This document shows positions 30,476-42,364 of a stretch of 64,000 nt of DNA, in pieces. The translations under genes and the position numbers were made by a program. Every line of letters begins with the position of its first letter. Within the stretch, counting starts at the first letter, position 1. This DNA comes from Trichobilharzia szidati (Eukaryota; Platyhelminthes; Trematoda; Strigeidida; Schistosomatidae), in NCBI GenBank assembly GCA_944472155.2, contig OX235275.1:58111228-58175227 (forward strand). The letters are read 5' to 3'. The notes beneath the pieces are model-generated. The model did not search any database and was not told where the DNA came from. It worked only from the letters and a program-made list of their open reading frames with translations.

Positions 30476-31790
30476 AGTTCATAGAATGTTTGAACAGTGA
30501 ATAGGCGTGTAAAATTACAGTCACATTAAAACGTTACGTAGGATGTGAAATTTGCTGAGATGTAATTTAACATTGCGAAACTTATTTCGATTTGGAATGA
30601 CAAGTGAAACAAGTCGAAAGTGAGGACAGTAATAGTAATATTATTAGTAAAAATATTCTTAGTAATGAAGAAAGGATACATAAATCAACTGAATAAACAA
30701 AATAAAAATAAATGTTCATCCCTCTATAGCCAAGGTAGAAATAGGGGTTGTACACAAGGTTCTGGCTTAAACTGATGAATGATCACTTCCTCTGCTGTCT
30801 TTAGAAGTTTATTACGAAGAAAACTCAACAGGTTAACATGAATTTCATTGATGATCTTGAACTCATGGTCAGGGTTGATAGAGTGACAGAAATCGATCAA
30901 GTGTTCTAAAATAGAGCTGTGCATACGCTATCCCTTGTCAGATCATGCTGTAACGTTCTCTTCTATCCGTGTCGAAAACATTTTCTGGCTAATGCTGCTG
31001 TACCATACTCCACAAGAGCAGGTGAACTGAGAAATGCACATGAAGATGACGAGATGAGCAAGCTTACCTTTTATACAGACGGCTGTTGAGGGTTATTTGT
31101 GGTTTTGCAGCAAAAAACATCCTACTGACTGATTTAGAGAGACGATTTTTGAGTATGTGGAAATCCTGATCACCTCTGAATTTAAAATTCATGAGGATGG
31201 TTTTTCTTGAAAGTGAGTAAGTGACTGGTTTGAACTGTCCATCTTTCGTGATTTGTCAATAAATCAGTTTAGGTCACCGTTTACTGCGAGAGTAGCATCA
31301 AGGAAGGAGAGTTCTGCTTCAGCGCAGACAGGGCGAAATAATAAAGTTTCTTTTCCTGAAAATAGGCTGCCTAATTATAAAAATTAGTTAGTTTTCCATT
31401 CTACATACGTTTCCGGTGAAGAGATGTTTTGAGACATCCATCAGTATGTCTACTGTGGCACACATCAACTAATCCCTTTTCTGTGCTAAAGTGAAATGAA
31501 GGATGACAGTTGATGAAGGCAAGCAACATATTATCAAAAATCGCGTCTTCATTGCAAATAACAAAAGTGCTGCTTTAATACCTTCAATAATTATCACAGC
31601 GATCGATGGTTTGATAAAGTTGCGAGTTTCCCATCTTTACAATAATATAGTCAGCCGGTAGTGGATGCAGTGGCGATCCCAACGCAACTTCATCTATTTC
31701 TTTAGAAGTCTCGGTATTGAAACTCAACTGAGCGTTTAATATGTGTACCAACAAAATTCTTGGAGATAGGTGCTTGACACACTTATGTCT
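30476..31790 (-). pseudogene. PLE-A copy, longest single stretch
   Basis: Starts with the duplicated AGTTCATAGAAT and PLE-A terminal sequence, then the endonuclease C-terminus on the minus strand (frame 30724-30924: SSILEHLIDFCHSINPDHEF, KIINEIHVNLLSFLRNKLLK), the GIY-YIG core with mutations around 31000, the linker and, at 31600-31780, a decayed RT motif B (EIDEVALGSPLHPLPADYI). Many stops. It ends where the CR1-like copy begins. Confidence 0.75.
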
Positions 31791-31799
31791 AAACTAAAC

Positions 31800-33010
31800 A
31801 CATATCTAAATGTACTCATAATACAGAATGGAATTCTCAGTATTTGCCACAATATTGCATCTGATTTATTCAAATCATAAATAAAATTAACCAGAGGAAT
31901 TTGTTCACATTTACAGTAGGAATGAAGTCAAAAATATTCGAAGTACTAAATGAGAATAAGAAATATAATAATATTAATAGTAGTGAGTTTGTTTCATACA
32001 GTATTGGCAATTCACTTTGGAAATTTAAACATGTTATAGAGTATTGAATCTAATGTTCTGTTGATATATTATATTGAGGGGAAAGGCAGAATTAACAGTT
32101 ATAACACAGTTTAAATGATCTTCACACATATGTCAAAACAAACAAATAAAAACAAAAAATTGAGAGGATTATAATTATAAGAAAAATAACAATAAAGGCT
32201 GATGTTATAAGGGTGGAGAAAATGGTTTATTTACTAGTACAAAGAAGGTTAGTTAGTTATTTCGTGCTTGACACTATTTTCATCACATAAATTACGTGCC
32301 AAGTATGGTATCATGGAATTTGTATACTTAGACGTACGTGCACAAAGTCTTCTGAAAAGACTACTTGTTTTACCTAAGGAGGAGACACAAGGTGATAGCT
32401 GCGAGTGCAGCGGTGGACGCTCACAGTCTGACAAAATTCTTTTAAGCAAATTTGTTGTATGAAATTAAGTGCTTATCAATAATGACGATGTCAACGATTT
32501 GACTCGATGGGATACCACTCAGGCTACTGACTGACAGTCTTCAGAGTTCTACGAAGTATGGCATAGTCTTTTTTAAGCAATCCAGGGAAGAATAATGGTG
32601 AACATCAAACAAGAATAGGTAATATACAAGAGTTGACGAACTGTAAAAGGAGGGGTTGGGTTATGCCTGAGTGCTTTAACTTCTTAATGCAGTAAGTCCG
32701 AGGAAATATTCTTTTAGACATGGGAAGACCAGGATAAATCAGAAGAAAGAATCAATCCAAGATACTTTACATCAGACTTGATTTCTACATCACTATCAAC
32801 AGTTTTACAACTATCATAAGAACTAACAGCTTCATTTAATTTTCTTTTACATTGGAAACTGAAATTAACAGTCTGACATTTGAAAGGATTTAGTTTAAGA
32901 CCATTCGACGAAGACTATTTGCTGATTCCTGATAAAAAGTTATCTTAGTACAGCCTAACAGGAAGCTAACAGACATACGGGCACTATCACAACTCGTTTA
33001 CCAGTTATGC
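31800..33010 (-). pseudogene. CR1-like non-LTR retrotransposon, 3' part
   Basis: Same family and strand as 9595 and 42365. The frame 32249-32449 is the protein's C-terminus (LKRILSDCERPPLHSQLSPC, SSLFRRLCARTSKYTNSMIP), ending in a stop. 32520-32990 is the decayed region upstream. The 3' UTR at 31800-32230 has the ACAGAATGGAATTCTCAG block and AACAAATAAAAACAAAAAAT. Confidence 0.7.
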
Positions 33011-33309
33011 TTTGAATCCAGTAATAACTTTGTCAATTTCATCCTCTCACTTTACATCAATTTTTATTCTCGTATACCTCTGTGATTAGCCTGGAAAACT
33101 GATCGACTTACTTGAAACATGATGAACCGACTTCTACTCAATATTATTATACGACAAGTACTCAAGCACAGTTATTGTTCAAATTAATGTTAAACCCGCT
33201 AGATTTAGTTTCGGAGTGAGCTTGTCAGTTCCGCTTATAGCTTCTCAACTTATGGTCCTTACTTATGACCTCTGATGTATAAGTAAAATTTTGTTCACGG
33301 ATTGGCATT

Positions 33310-33640
33310 AGCTAGAAAACCACTGAATACCAGCTATCAGTACACGACAGCTGTTTCCTCCTAGTCTAGGATTCATCGACAGTAGGTACCCACTGAGTTT
33401 TCAACCTAGGACCTTCCGCTAACAAGGGAAGCTCTCAGACCATTCAGACACTGGATCTCGACTAAGTTACCCATAAATTCTAGCCTCTATCAATTCATAA
33501 TTTCGGCGCGACTACTAGCCAATGTCATCGGCGGATATTTGTCTTCACACCTGACCTGCTCGACCCCGCTGGTCATGACTTCTCACTAAATCTGCAGACA
33601 AATTCTTTCTATAGCTAGTCACTAGCGTGCTTCAGATTAA
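33310..33640 (-). repeat. SINE-A copy
   Basis: Minus-strand order: CTAGTCACTAGC end, AGTGAGAAGTCATGACCAGC, tRNA-like head and a hammerhead-like segment near 33340-33385 (CTGTCGATGAATCC, GGAAACAGCTGTCG) with an altered first box. Confidence 0.65.
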
Positions 33641-33689
33641 TTTTCAAAAGTTATTTTCTAGGGATTTGGTTTGTATTTCAAGTTTAACC

Positions 33690-33840
33690 ACAGACTGATG
33701 TCAGTCAGAGAAACACTGAAAACCCAAAAGTACTTGACAGGAAGTTTATCGGCCGCACGAACCCATCAGGTTTCCAGCATAGGACCTTACGGTTACAAAG
33801 CAAACTCATATACCATTCAGACACTGGACCTGAATTAATA
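33690..33840 (-). repeat. SINE-A fragment
   Basis: A decayed copy next to the previous one: GACACTGGACC, ACCATTCAGACACTGG and AGAAACACTGAAAACCC follow SINE-A order. The hammerhead core is not recognisable. Confidence 0.45.
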
Positions 33841-33847
33841 GACCTAA

Positions 33848-34615
33848 TATCAAAGATAGGACTTCAGGTGAACATAGAGAAAACAGAGGTGATGGAGATT
33901 CTCAGGCAACACCACCAACAGCAACAACAAAAACAGACAACAATCAGCATAAATGGAAGGAACCTGAAAGAAACAACCTCTTTTACCTACCTTACCTGAG
34001 AAGCATCGTTTCAACTACAGGCGGAATTGATGAGGATATCAAAGCAGCAAGGATCGGGAAAGCAAGACAAGCTTTCATTACTCTCAAGTCTGTGTGGAGG
34101 TCAACAACACTCAGCATCAAAAATAAGATCCGGATTTTCAACTCCAATGTGAAGTCAGTCAGTGCTACTATACGGATCAGAGAATTGCGCTGCGCGTCAT
34201 AAAGAGCATCTCAAACAAACTTCAGACCTTCATTAACAGTTGTCTTCTCTCAGTACTCAAGATCAGATGGTCAGAAAAGATCAGCAACAGAGATCTCTGG
34301 CAATGAGCGAACCAGCCAGGAACCGATTGTGAAACAAATAGGCAGGAAGAAATGGAGATGGATTGGCTGGCCATACTCTGAGGAAACCATCAAGTGACAT
34401 CACTAGACAATCCATTGATCGAGTGGAACCCAAAAGGGAAGCGGCGAGTTGGCCTTTCAAGGGTGACATGGAGGAGGTCATGTGAAGACGAGATGAAGAC
34501 GTGTGGGCAGACATGGAGCCAGGTAAAGACTCTAGCAGAGAATCTAACTCAATGGAGACGCACGGCTGAAGCCCTATGTTCCTCTAGGAATTAAAGGAAA
34601 CAAATAAAAATAATA
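33848..34615 (+). pseudogene. RTE-a retrotransposon, C-terminal RT region
   Basis: ATCAAAGATAGGACTTCAGG encodes the KTGLQVNIEKTEV segment; then GGTDEDIKAARIGKARQAFI, LKSVWRS, KLQTFINSCLLSVLKIRW and the frame 34394-34594 (TSLDNPLIEWNPKGKRRVGL, WSQVKTLAENLTQWRRTAEA). Tail AAATAATAATAAAT. It is 5'-truncated after motif C, with several frameshifts. Confidence 0.75.
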
Positions 34616-35466
34616 ATAAATTATCAATCCGTGGTGACACTTGAATCAAATCGAATCCCTAAAAACTCACTCTTGAAAAAATAAGTAAAGTACGGATCGA
34701 TCACCACCCCACCTTATTGTTAACTACTAAAATCAATTTGAACCAGACCAACACTCTCCTACGTATTTAATTTACACACAAATACACTTTCACAATAGAA
34801 GAATAAATTCTTTCAACTATTTTAAAACTTTGAATTGAAAAAAACTACCTGCAAACACACATACATACAAATCAAGATTTTGACAGGTAACTCATATTAA
34901 TGATTTCACATCCTACACATATTACAAAATACCAATAAAATGTACCCTGAAAAATGTCAATAACTTGTTTCTGAAATTGCTGCTCGCTTTCATATGATCC
35001 ACACGCTTCAGTTTGACGTCATGCTGAAACTAACTGGCTAACTGTCTAACTAACTAACTAATTAATAAATGCTTAAAAAAATACCAAAGTTCTAAAAATT
35101 CCATTTTCTCTAAATTACTCAATACAGTAAGCATAGCAATCAATAGAAGCACAATAGTAGGAGCTCACTGTATGTGTGTGAAACAACAGAAATAGATGAT
35201 TCATTTAAAAATTGTAATTGACTGACAGTATCATTTAAAAGGAATTAATTCCTGGTGAGGTGATTGATACTCACTAGTGAAAATCCTCAAACTAGGACGA
35301 AATGACTCACCACTGCTAGCTGTTTTCTTCAGAAATTGTTAAAGTGATGTCGTTTTGTGGATAAATGCAAAGGAACATTTATAGTAGTCCCTAGAAAATC
35401 TACGCTCAAAATACTTCTGCTGATGATGTATATACTGATGAATGATTTGAGTAGTTTGGTATCTTT
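34616..35466. other. unassigned DNA with a hammerhead-like scrap
   Basis: TCCTCAAACTAGGACGAAAT at 35287-35306 has the stem II and GAAA of SINE-A without a head or first box. Otherwise nothing recognised. Confidence 0.4.
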
Positions 35467-37297
35467 CACATTAAGAACACAATATATTCAGTGAAGAGAC
35501 TCTTTTCTTATCAAGCTATACAATCGTATATACACATATGGTTTTTAAGAAATTATATCCTGTGACAAAATTAGACGGAAGGAGTGAATACATGAAATAA
35601 TAATAGCGGCATGAAAGGCAATTAAAATATTTGTGATTATAATCACAGTTAAATGTTGAGTAGCAAAACAATCAATGTCGTATATAGAATATTACATAAG
35701 GTGTGTAGATGTTGGAAAAGGGTGCATAATTATAGGATTAGTAGGTGAATAAAAATGTTACATAACATGGTGTGAAATTTGATAAGATGAAATTCAATAT
35801 TGTAAAAGAAGTAATTCTGGATTTCGAATGACAAGTAGAAACAATTGAGAGTGAGAATAGTAACAATGATAACAATAATCCTAGTAATAAGTGGAAGGTA
35901 TATAGAATGACTAAATAAAAAAATGAATAAATGTCTATCTTTTATAGGAGAAGGCGGAAGTAGGGGATGTACATACTTCTTTTATACACAAAGGTCTGGC
36001 TTAAAGTCATGAATTGCTAAGGCCTATGCTCTCTTTAGAAGTCTGTAACGAAGAAAATGTGGCAAATGGAACGGACAAATAACTAATTTTTATAGTCGGG
36101 TGCCTATCTCCAGGAAGAAGAACCTAATTCATTCGCTCTGCTTTAGGATAAGAAACATTTGTAGTTTTGATTGTGTTGACTTAGAACTTGACTTCTTAAA
36201 GGCACGCTTGCAGAAAACGGTTACCCTAACCGATTCATTGACAGTAACACGAAAGATAAGCAGTCTAAACTGATCACTGATTCAGTTGCAAAGTAAACCT
36301 TATTATTGATTGCGCTTCAGATATGCTCAAAAACTGTCTCTCCAAAGCAGTCAGTAAAAAGTTCTTTGCAGCAGAATTACAAATGACATTTACCAGCCGC
36401 AAGTTGTTCTCTATCTCTGCAAAAGATAAGCTCAGCCATCTGAGCACCTCCATGTGCATCTACCAGTTCACCTGCTGTTGTGGAGCAAGGTACATTGGCC
36501 GTAGTCAGAGGACGCTTTCCACACGGTTACGAGAACACATTCCAGCATGGTTCTACAAGAGAGAAAGGAAGTGTGTGCGAAGCTCTATTCCAGAACACCT
36601 GATCGTCTTCTGTCACTCTGACAACGCTGACTCTGGCTTTATTATCATCTAATGAATCCATGCTAAGTTCTCGCGTTTTGTTCATTACAGACTTCTAATG
36701 ACAGCGGAGGCCTTGGTGATTCATGACATTAAGCCAGACCTTTGTGTACAAAAGAAGTATGTACATTCCCTACTTCTACCTTCTTTCTAGAGGGATAGAC
36801 GTTTATTTATTCTATTTATTTAGTTAATTTATATACCTTACTCTTATTACTACGATTACTTTTATTATTATTACTAATCTCACTCTGAATTGTTTCCGCT
36901 TGTCTTACGTGTCATTCTAAATCCAAAATTACATTTTTACGATATTGAATTCCATCTTATCAAATTTCACACCATGTTATGTAACATTCTTTATTCACCT
37001 ACTAATCTTATAATTATGCACCTCTTCCCAACATCTATACACCTTATGAATTATTCTATATATGACAATAATTGTTTTGCTACTCGACATTTAAGTATGA
37101 TTATAATCACAAATATTTGAATTGCATTTCATACTGCTATTATTATTATTATTTCATATATTCACTCTTTTGGTCTAATTTTCTCACCGGATATGATTTC
37201 TTAAAAAGCATATGAGTACATATGATTGTACAGCATGATAATACATTTGTTGTTCAAAAGAGTCTTTTTGCTGAATTTTGTTCTCTTAATGCTACAG
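35467..37297 (+). mobile_element. PLE-A copy with inverted arms of about 600 bp
   Basis: Left arm 35467-36062 is an inverted, diverged copy of right arm 36672-37297. Between them lies the RT-endonuclease linker and the endonuclease on the plus strand. The arms include the last part of the endonuclease frame (SLRKTAEALVIHELKPDLCVQKKYV equivalents) as well as the terminal repeat, so the left arm is a reversed copy of the element's own 3' end. Arm tips carry the CAAGCTATACAATCG and AGAGACTCTTTTC motifs. Divergence between arms shows an old insertion. Confidence 0.8.
36323..36652 (+). pseudogene. PLE-A GIY-YIG endonuclease (109-codon frame)
   Basis: KAVSKKFFAAELQMTFTSRK, LFSISAKDKLSHLSTSMCIY, QFTCCCGARYIGRSQRTLST and RLREHIPAWFYKRERKCVRS are all intact, so the cysteine pair, YIG and the RLREH helix are present. 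The frame stops at 36652 shortly after CHSDNADSGFII, and the remaining C-terminus continues in another frame to about 36790 inside the right arm. This is the best preserved PLE-A nuclease in the window. Confidence 0.85.
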
Positions 37298-37814
37298 TGG
37301 GTATTATTAAACCTCTCACATTAGTCTACTGTGCTTTAATAGCTGGATTCAAAAGGTTTTACCATCAAATAATGACCCCAGAGGACTGTATAAACTTCCT
37401 TGGTTTTCACTTATATGATTTTTATTGAGCTTCTTGTTTTCGTCCATCTCAGTAATTTCTAATCATCGGGAGCAGCACATGAGGAAGGAATAAAAGCTTC
37501 TAAGAAGTCATAGAGCAGATTTTAGGAGACTGCAGAGAAATGAGTCCAATGCAGATGTGCTCCAAAAGTACTATGTTCTGCTTGGAAGACAAGGAAAGAA
37601 TAGTAGCGGTGAGCTAGTTCGGTGTTGCTAACCACTAGAGTTTAATGCCGACAATGTTAAGTCGTGAAAAATAGTCACTGGGACAAATAGAAAATCAAAA
37701 CTTGTTTTACATTGAAGAGTCTCTTCCAAACGAATTAATCATTTATCTGTAAAATTGTGTATATACAAATATATAAATATATATACATCCCGCTGAGGTG
37801 TTCACCTGCCTTTT
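37298..37814. other. unassigned DNA; degenerate PLE-A tip at 37690-37785
   Basis: TTGAAGAGTCTCTTCCAAAC and GTATATACAAATATATAAAT resemble a decayed PLE-A tip. Nothing else recognised. Confidence 0.4.
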
Positions 37815-38054
37815 GTGCACTGGTGGCACACTGGTAGATTTCTCGCCAACCACACATATGTTTTGGCGTTCGATCCGCGGCTGACACACTCCTTTACCTC
37901 ACTAAGCCAGTAATAAAACTGACAGAGAGGGAAGGTTGGGCATGAAGCTAGCAAGCCTATCCGGCAAAAAATAAACACCACAGCTACCGAAACTGCATAG
38001 CTCTGGGTTGAAGCCCAATGTTCCACTGGCAACGTAAAAGAATTTTAAAAAAAC
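37815..38054 (+). repeat. SINE-C copy
   Basis: Head GGTGGCACACTGGTAGATTT, B-box region GCGTTCGATCCGC, body GGGCATGAAGCTAGCAAGCC, CACCACAGCTACCGAAACTG, GTTCCACTGG and an AAAAAAA end. Confidence 0.7.
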
Positions 38055-38059
38055 GCATA

Positions 38060-38630
38060 CACAGAATTATTTTGATAAAAATGTGAATTGTGACTGGAAA
38101 TAATGGTTTATGTACTTTATGAAATACTATAGAAATAATAGCATTAAAAATTCCGCTAAGGTTGAAATGGTTGACCCCGTGAAGACAGATGAGTAATTTA
38201 GAAAAATACTCAGCAATCACACTGCATGCATTAACCTAGAGATGACACAATAAGATGGTACAGATCCAAAATTCTAAGAAGTAAAGTAGGTAGATGGACA
38301 TAAAGAGAGATTGGTTACTGAATCCTGCTTGGTTCATCGAGTCCAGACCCAACATAAACAACAAAAGTGGCTCAACGCAAATATCAGAGATACTGAAAAT
38401 ATTCTTATCAGTCAAATCAGAGGATAATAAATAATGTTAAAATGTATTCAATTCACATTATAACATTCAAACAAGTCATTTATTTATTTTACTATAAAAA
38501 CATCTTATTTTCTATGTTATTGACTAACAACACTCGTCTTATTCCCCATCTTATTGTATTTTATTGATAATATTAATAGTGGTTCTGAATACAAGTTTTA
38601 TCCTTATATCTACAAGTAGCACTCTTAACA
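38060..38630 (+). pseudogene. PLE-C-like endonuclease end and 3' region
   Basis: Plus strand: MVDPVKT, then ERLVTESC and FIESRPNINNKSGSTQISEI match the PLE-C endonuclease C-terminus with stops. 38370-38600 is the 3' extension shared, inverted, with 12640-12790. Confidence 0.6.
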
Positions 38631-38639
38631 TCTTAACAT

Positions 38640-39112
38640 CATCTCATAAACCATGTCTTGGGAATTAATCGAATATTAATAGATAGGAGCATACAGCTCC
38701 AGGAAGTCTTAAACGTACACGAATACATCGTAGTCTACATTCAGCTCTTGTGCCATCTGTCGTCACCACATTTAATCTTACTGCAAAAAATAACCATGTC
38801 TTGGAAAGTTATAAGTGTTAAGTGTTCACCACCCAAAAAGATTACCACGAACCGTCAATATATCACCTGCGAATAAAGAACTCTCAACATCTTTTCCACC
38901 ATCTCCATCCAGTGATTCAGTCACACCATGACGTGATACAAAACGTAATGTTCCATGGAAACAGTGTGTCAAAATATTTTAAAACTGTAGTGACCTAACA
39001 GTACATCGACGTAGTCATAGATGGGAAAAACCGAATCAATATAAGCTGCTTAACTACCCTTAGTCCAATCATCTAAATTGACAAGACATACAAAAATTCA
39101 TATGAAAGATGG
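38640..39112. other. unassigned DNA
   Basis: No element recognised. Confidence 0.4.
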
Positions 39113-39325
39113 TAAGGGTGTGCGTGAGGTCCCCGCCGATGACACTGACTAGTAGTCTCACCATGAATCATGAATTAGTAGGGGCTAGAATTTATAGGCC
39201 ACTTAATTGGGTCTACGAGCTTGACTTGTAATCGGGAGGTCATTAATTCAATCTCAAGTGGCTGCTAACTGAAGATGAGTCGCAAACTAGGACGAAACAC
39301 TACCACTAGTCCTCACAGACCAACT
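39113..39325 (+). repeat. SINE-A copy with damaged hammerhead
   Basis: Head remnants (GGCCACTTAATTGGGTCTAC), then AACTGAAGATGAGTCGC, AAACTAGGACGAAACACTAC at 39268-39307: stem II and GAAAC are intact, but two bases inserted in the first box (CTGAAGATGA) break the core. Confidence 0.6.
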
Positions 39326-39810
39326 CTTAAAAATATGCAATTTTTACAAGTATCACAGTGTTTCGAAATGCTTTTTATGATTTTTTTATTAATTTCATCT
39401 GTCAATACGCTAAACTAGCTTGAATTTAATTAATTAAACGAGCCAATTGATTAGTATTGCTTAGGCTAAAATTATTCTCTTATGAAGCAAAAAAAACTAA
39501 TTCAACTTCAGACTGATATGACTGACGTCTACAGTTTTACAAATTCTTATGTAGGGGTACATATATATACACATACATGTATGTACTATTAATATCATAG
39601 TTTGAAGTCGAAAAAATGTGATATGCTCACTGCCTACAACAACTTAATGACATTTTATATTTCTAGTATTTCGACGGTTGTTACATTTCGATTAGTATTG
39701 CAGATTCTGTCAATTAAAAGATGGAAAAAAATCACTACAACTGTAGTGTATTATAAGTTTCGTAAGTATTTCATCAATATGTATCAAAACCAAAAAAGAA
39801 TTAATTTACC
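39326..39810. other. unassigned DNA
   Basis: The 71-codon frame at 39602-39817 has no recognised similarity. Confidence 0.4.
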
Positions 39811-39994
39811 TGAGTGAATTCCATTATGGGTAAATTTTATTTTGATAAAGTCTCACAGTGTTATACAGTAATGTTTTGCTGATGACCACGTTTCGAGCAC
39901 AATTTATTACTGCTCATAATCATATCAAGGTAATCACACGCGTTCCTAAATTCATTTATATAGTTCCAGTCTTTATACTAACATACCAATCAAT

Positions 39995-40820
39995 ATGGCC
40001 TTAGAAGCAGTTAAAAAAGAATTAACTGCAGACCCTGAACTCACTTATAGGACGAAACTACCCATTGAAGAAATTATTTTAGGAATTCAGTTGTGCCTCA
40101 CATCTACTATCTTTAAATTCCAAGGTAAAATATATAGACAAACTGAAGGTGTAGTAATGGGATCACCAATATCCCCTATCGTAGCAGACATATTTATGGA
40201 TAGCTGGGAAAATATAGCTCTTAATACGTTTAATTCTACTCCAAAAATATGGTGGAGATATGTGGATGACAATTTCACAGTGTTAAAAACACAACATATC
40301 TCTCTCTAGCTTCTTGACACACATAAACTCACTAGTGGAGGGAATAAAATTCACATTTGAAGCCGAAAATGAGCAGAGAGAATTAGCTATGTTAGATTGC
40401 AAAATAAAACGAATAGAAGGAGGCAAACTACACACTAGTGTTTATAAAAAACCAACACATTCTGCTAATAGATATTTAGACTTTAATTCATCTCATCCTT
40501 TAACTGTTAAGGCAGGCTTAGTTAAGTGTTTAACAAACGGAGCAATAGCACAAAGTAGTACAAAAAAAGACCTAAACTATGAAATGAAACAGATATAAGA
40601 GGCGTTGGTGTTCAATAACTATCCTCTAAAATTCATTTGGAATATCAGAAAATATAATAATATAAATAATGGTGGAACTAATAGTGATAACATAAATAAA
40701 AGAGAATATAAGTCATCTACTGTTACACAATATAAGGAAGGGACATCTGAGACCCTACGTAGGATTCTCAATAAAGCAGTGATTAGGGTGGCATTTAAAC
40801 CTACAAACTCACTCAGGTAG
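39995..40820 (+). pseudogene. PLE-C reverse transcriptase remnants
   Basis: Three frames in a row (39995-40309, 40314-40598, 40605-40820) give IYRQTEGVVMGSPISPIVAD (motif B), KIWWRYVDDNFTVLKT (motif C with intact YVDD), LAMLDCKIKRIEGGKLHTSV (motifs D/E) and GTSETLRRILNKAVIRVAFK (linker). The N-terminal part before motif B is short and motif A is missing. Stops at 40309, 40598 and 40820 break the frame. Confidence 0.8.
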
Positions 40821-40859
40821 GACCAGCTCTGTAGGTTAAAGGACCCTATTGGTGGACCC

Positions 40860-41328
40860 AATTAGACAAAATAATATGATTTACAAAATACCCTGCAATG
40901 ACTGTGAGGTCAACTACATAGGTCAGACTAGTAGGTCAGGGGTAGTCAGATTGTCGGAACATGAGAATTTAGCTTAGGTTAGAATGGTTGACCTAGAGAA
41001 GATAAGTAATTTAGAAAAAAGCTCAGCAATTGCAATGCATGCATTAGCACACAACCACACAATAGGGTGGTGGGAGATGGTTAAAATTCTAAAAAGTAAT
41101 CTATGTAGGTGGAGAGAGAGGTTGATTACTGAATCCTTATTCATCGAGTCTACACCCAACACATGCAATAGGAATGAATCATCACTTATACCTGAAATAT
41201 GGAAAATAATACCACCAATCCAATCAAGTGAAAAACAACGGAACTATATAAATGAATTTAGGAAGTCGTGTGATTACCTTGATATGATAATGGGCAATAA
41301 ATTGTGCTCGAAACGTGGTCATCAATAA
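40860..41328 (+). pseudogene. PLE-C GIY-YIG endonuclease
   Basis: NNMIYKIPCNDCEVNYIGQT (cysteine pair and YIG), RSGVVRLSEHENLA, stop, then frame 40984-41328: MVDLEKISNLEKSSAIAMHA, WWEMVKILKSNLCRWRERLI and TESLFIESTPNTCNRNESS. One in-frame stop near 40978 separates the two halves. The C-terminus overlaps the right arm. Confidence 0.8.
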
Positions 41329-41589
41329 ACCTTACTGTATAACACTGTGAGACTTTATCAAAACAAAATTGACCCATTATGGAATGACACTCTACCACAG
41401 TGCACAAGTTTTATTCTTATATCAATGTTATTTGAGTGACTGTGAAACCAAGACTAGATTAAAGGCACACATTTGTGATCCCTACACATCTCTATAACCT
41501 ACCTAAATGTACAATTCAGTGGAGACTCATCGGTGGTGATTTTAAGGAATCGTTTATTTCGTGCAGGTAAATTATAGATTGGATGATTT

Positions 41590-41820
41590 CGTTATACGTA
41601 AAGGAGGAATCTCTCCCCAGCTGACCTCCTCAGTGTTTCTGTGGAGCTAAACATGTCGATCGTATTCAGCGTTTACTTTCTGGAGGTATAGTCGAATAAA
41701 AACTTTATTGGCTTTACAAGGGAAAAAGCTTTCTCTCGAAGTCACTTCCGGCTAGTAGGTATACCCAAAAACCATCTGTCTGTGTCGTCCGCAAGATACA
41801 TGGGAATTTCGTGAAAAAAG
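41590..41820 (+). pseudogene. decayed PLE endonuclease scrap
   Basis: Short pieces such as SSVFLWS, CRSYSAFTFWR and LLALQGKKLSLEV line up loosely with a CGA-YIGR-LST helix and AWL-KGEKLSL in PLE-A/D nucleases. Weak evidence. Confidence 0.3.
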
Positions 41821-42364
41821 TTGCAGAAAGACTCTTTCAAATTGAAACAGTCTCAGATTTTATTAAATTTCTGATGGAGAAAAATATTTCATGTTTAAAC
41901 CTTGAGAATTATTTCTATGATTGTGTTTGGTGCTATGTTACACCATTGTGCTACTCTTCAGTTCCGGGTCTTTTTCTCCCTGAATTTGTAATGCCCAATC
42001 ACATCTAACTCTGTTGATTTATTAACAACATTCAACCTAGGTACTTAATTTAGTCTTGATTCTCCTTGTTTCTAATGCTCTCATTACTATTTAATTGTAT
42101 AAATTATTCCGAATGGCTTCAGCATTCGTCAAAACTCAAATGTAGTGAGCTATATTAAAAAGGATTATATATGTATATATATATATATATGGTTGTGCAG
42201 CTTAAGAATGGGTTATTGAGATAGGTCACTTTTCATTGAATGTATTTCGATTAGTTAGATAAGATATCTGACAAGTGAACTAATTAAAATAGTACGACTG
42301 GGTCATTTTGGATATGACTGGATTCTTTTTGGATGTTTTTAAACAATAATAATAATCTACTATA
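41821..42364. other. unassigned DNA with a short (TA)n tract
   Basis: (TA)n at 42172-42190, followed by GGTTGTGCAGCTTAAGAATG, a possible decayed PLE-A tip. Confidence 0.4.

Larger units (their letters stand above)
39811..41439 (+). mobile_element. PLE-C copy with 150-bp inverted arms
   Basis: Left arm 39813-39962 and right arm 41245-41395 are inverted copies (about 150 bp, with substitutions and small gaps). The right arm begins within the last codons of the endonuclease frame. RT and endonuclease pieces lie on the plus strand between them. TGAGTGA at 39811-39817 and 41433-41439 is a possible 7-bp target duplication. The 3' side extends about 37 bp beyond the arm. Confidence 0.8.
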
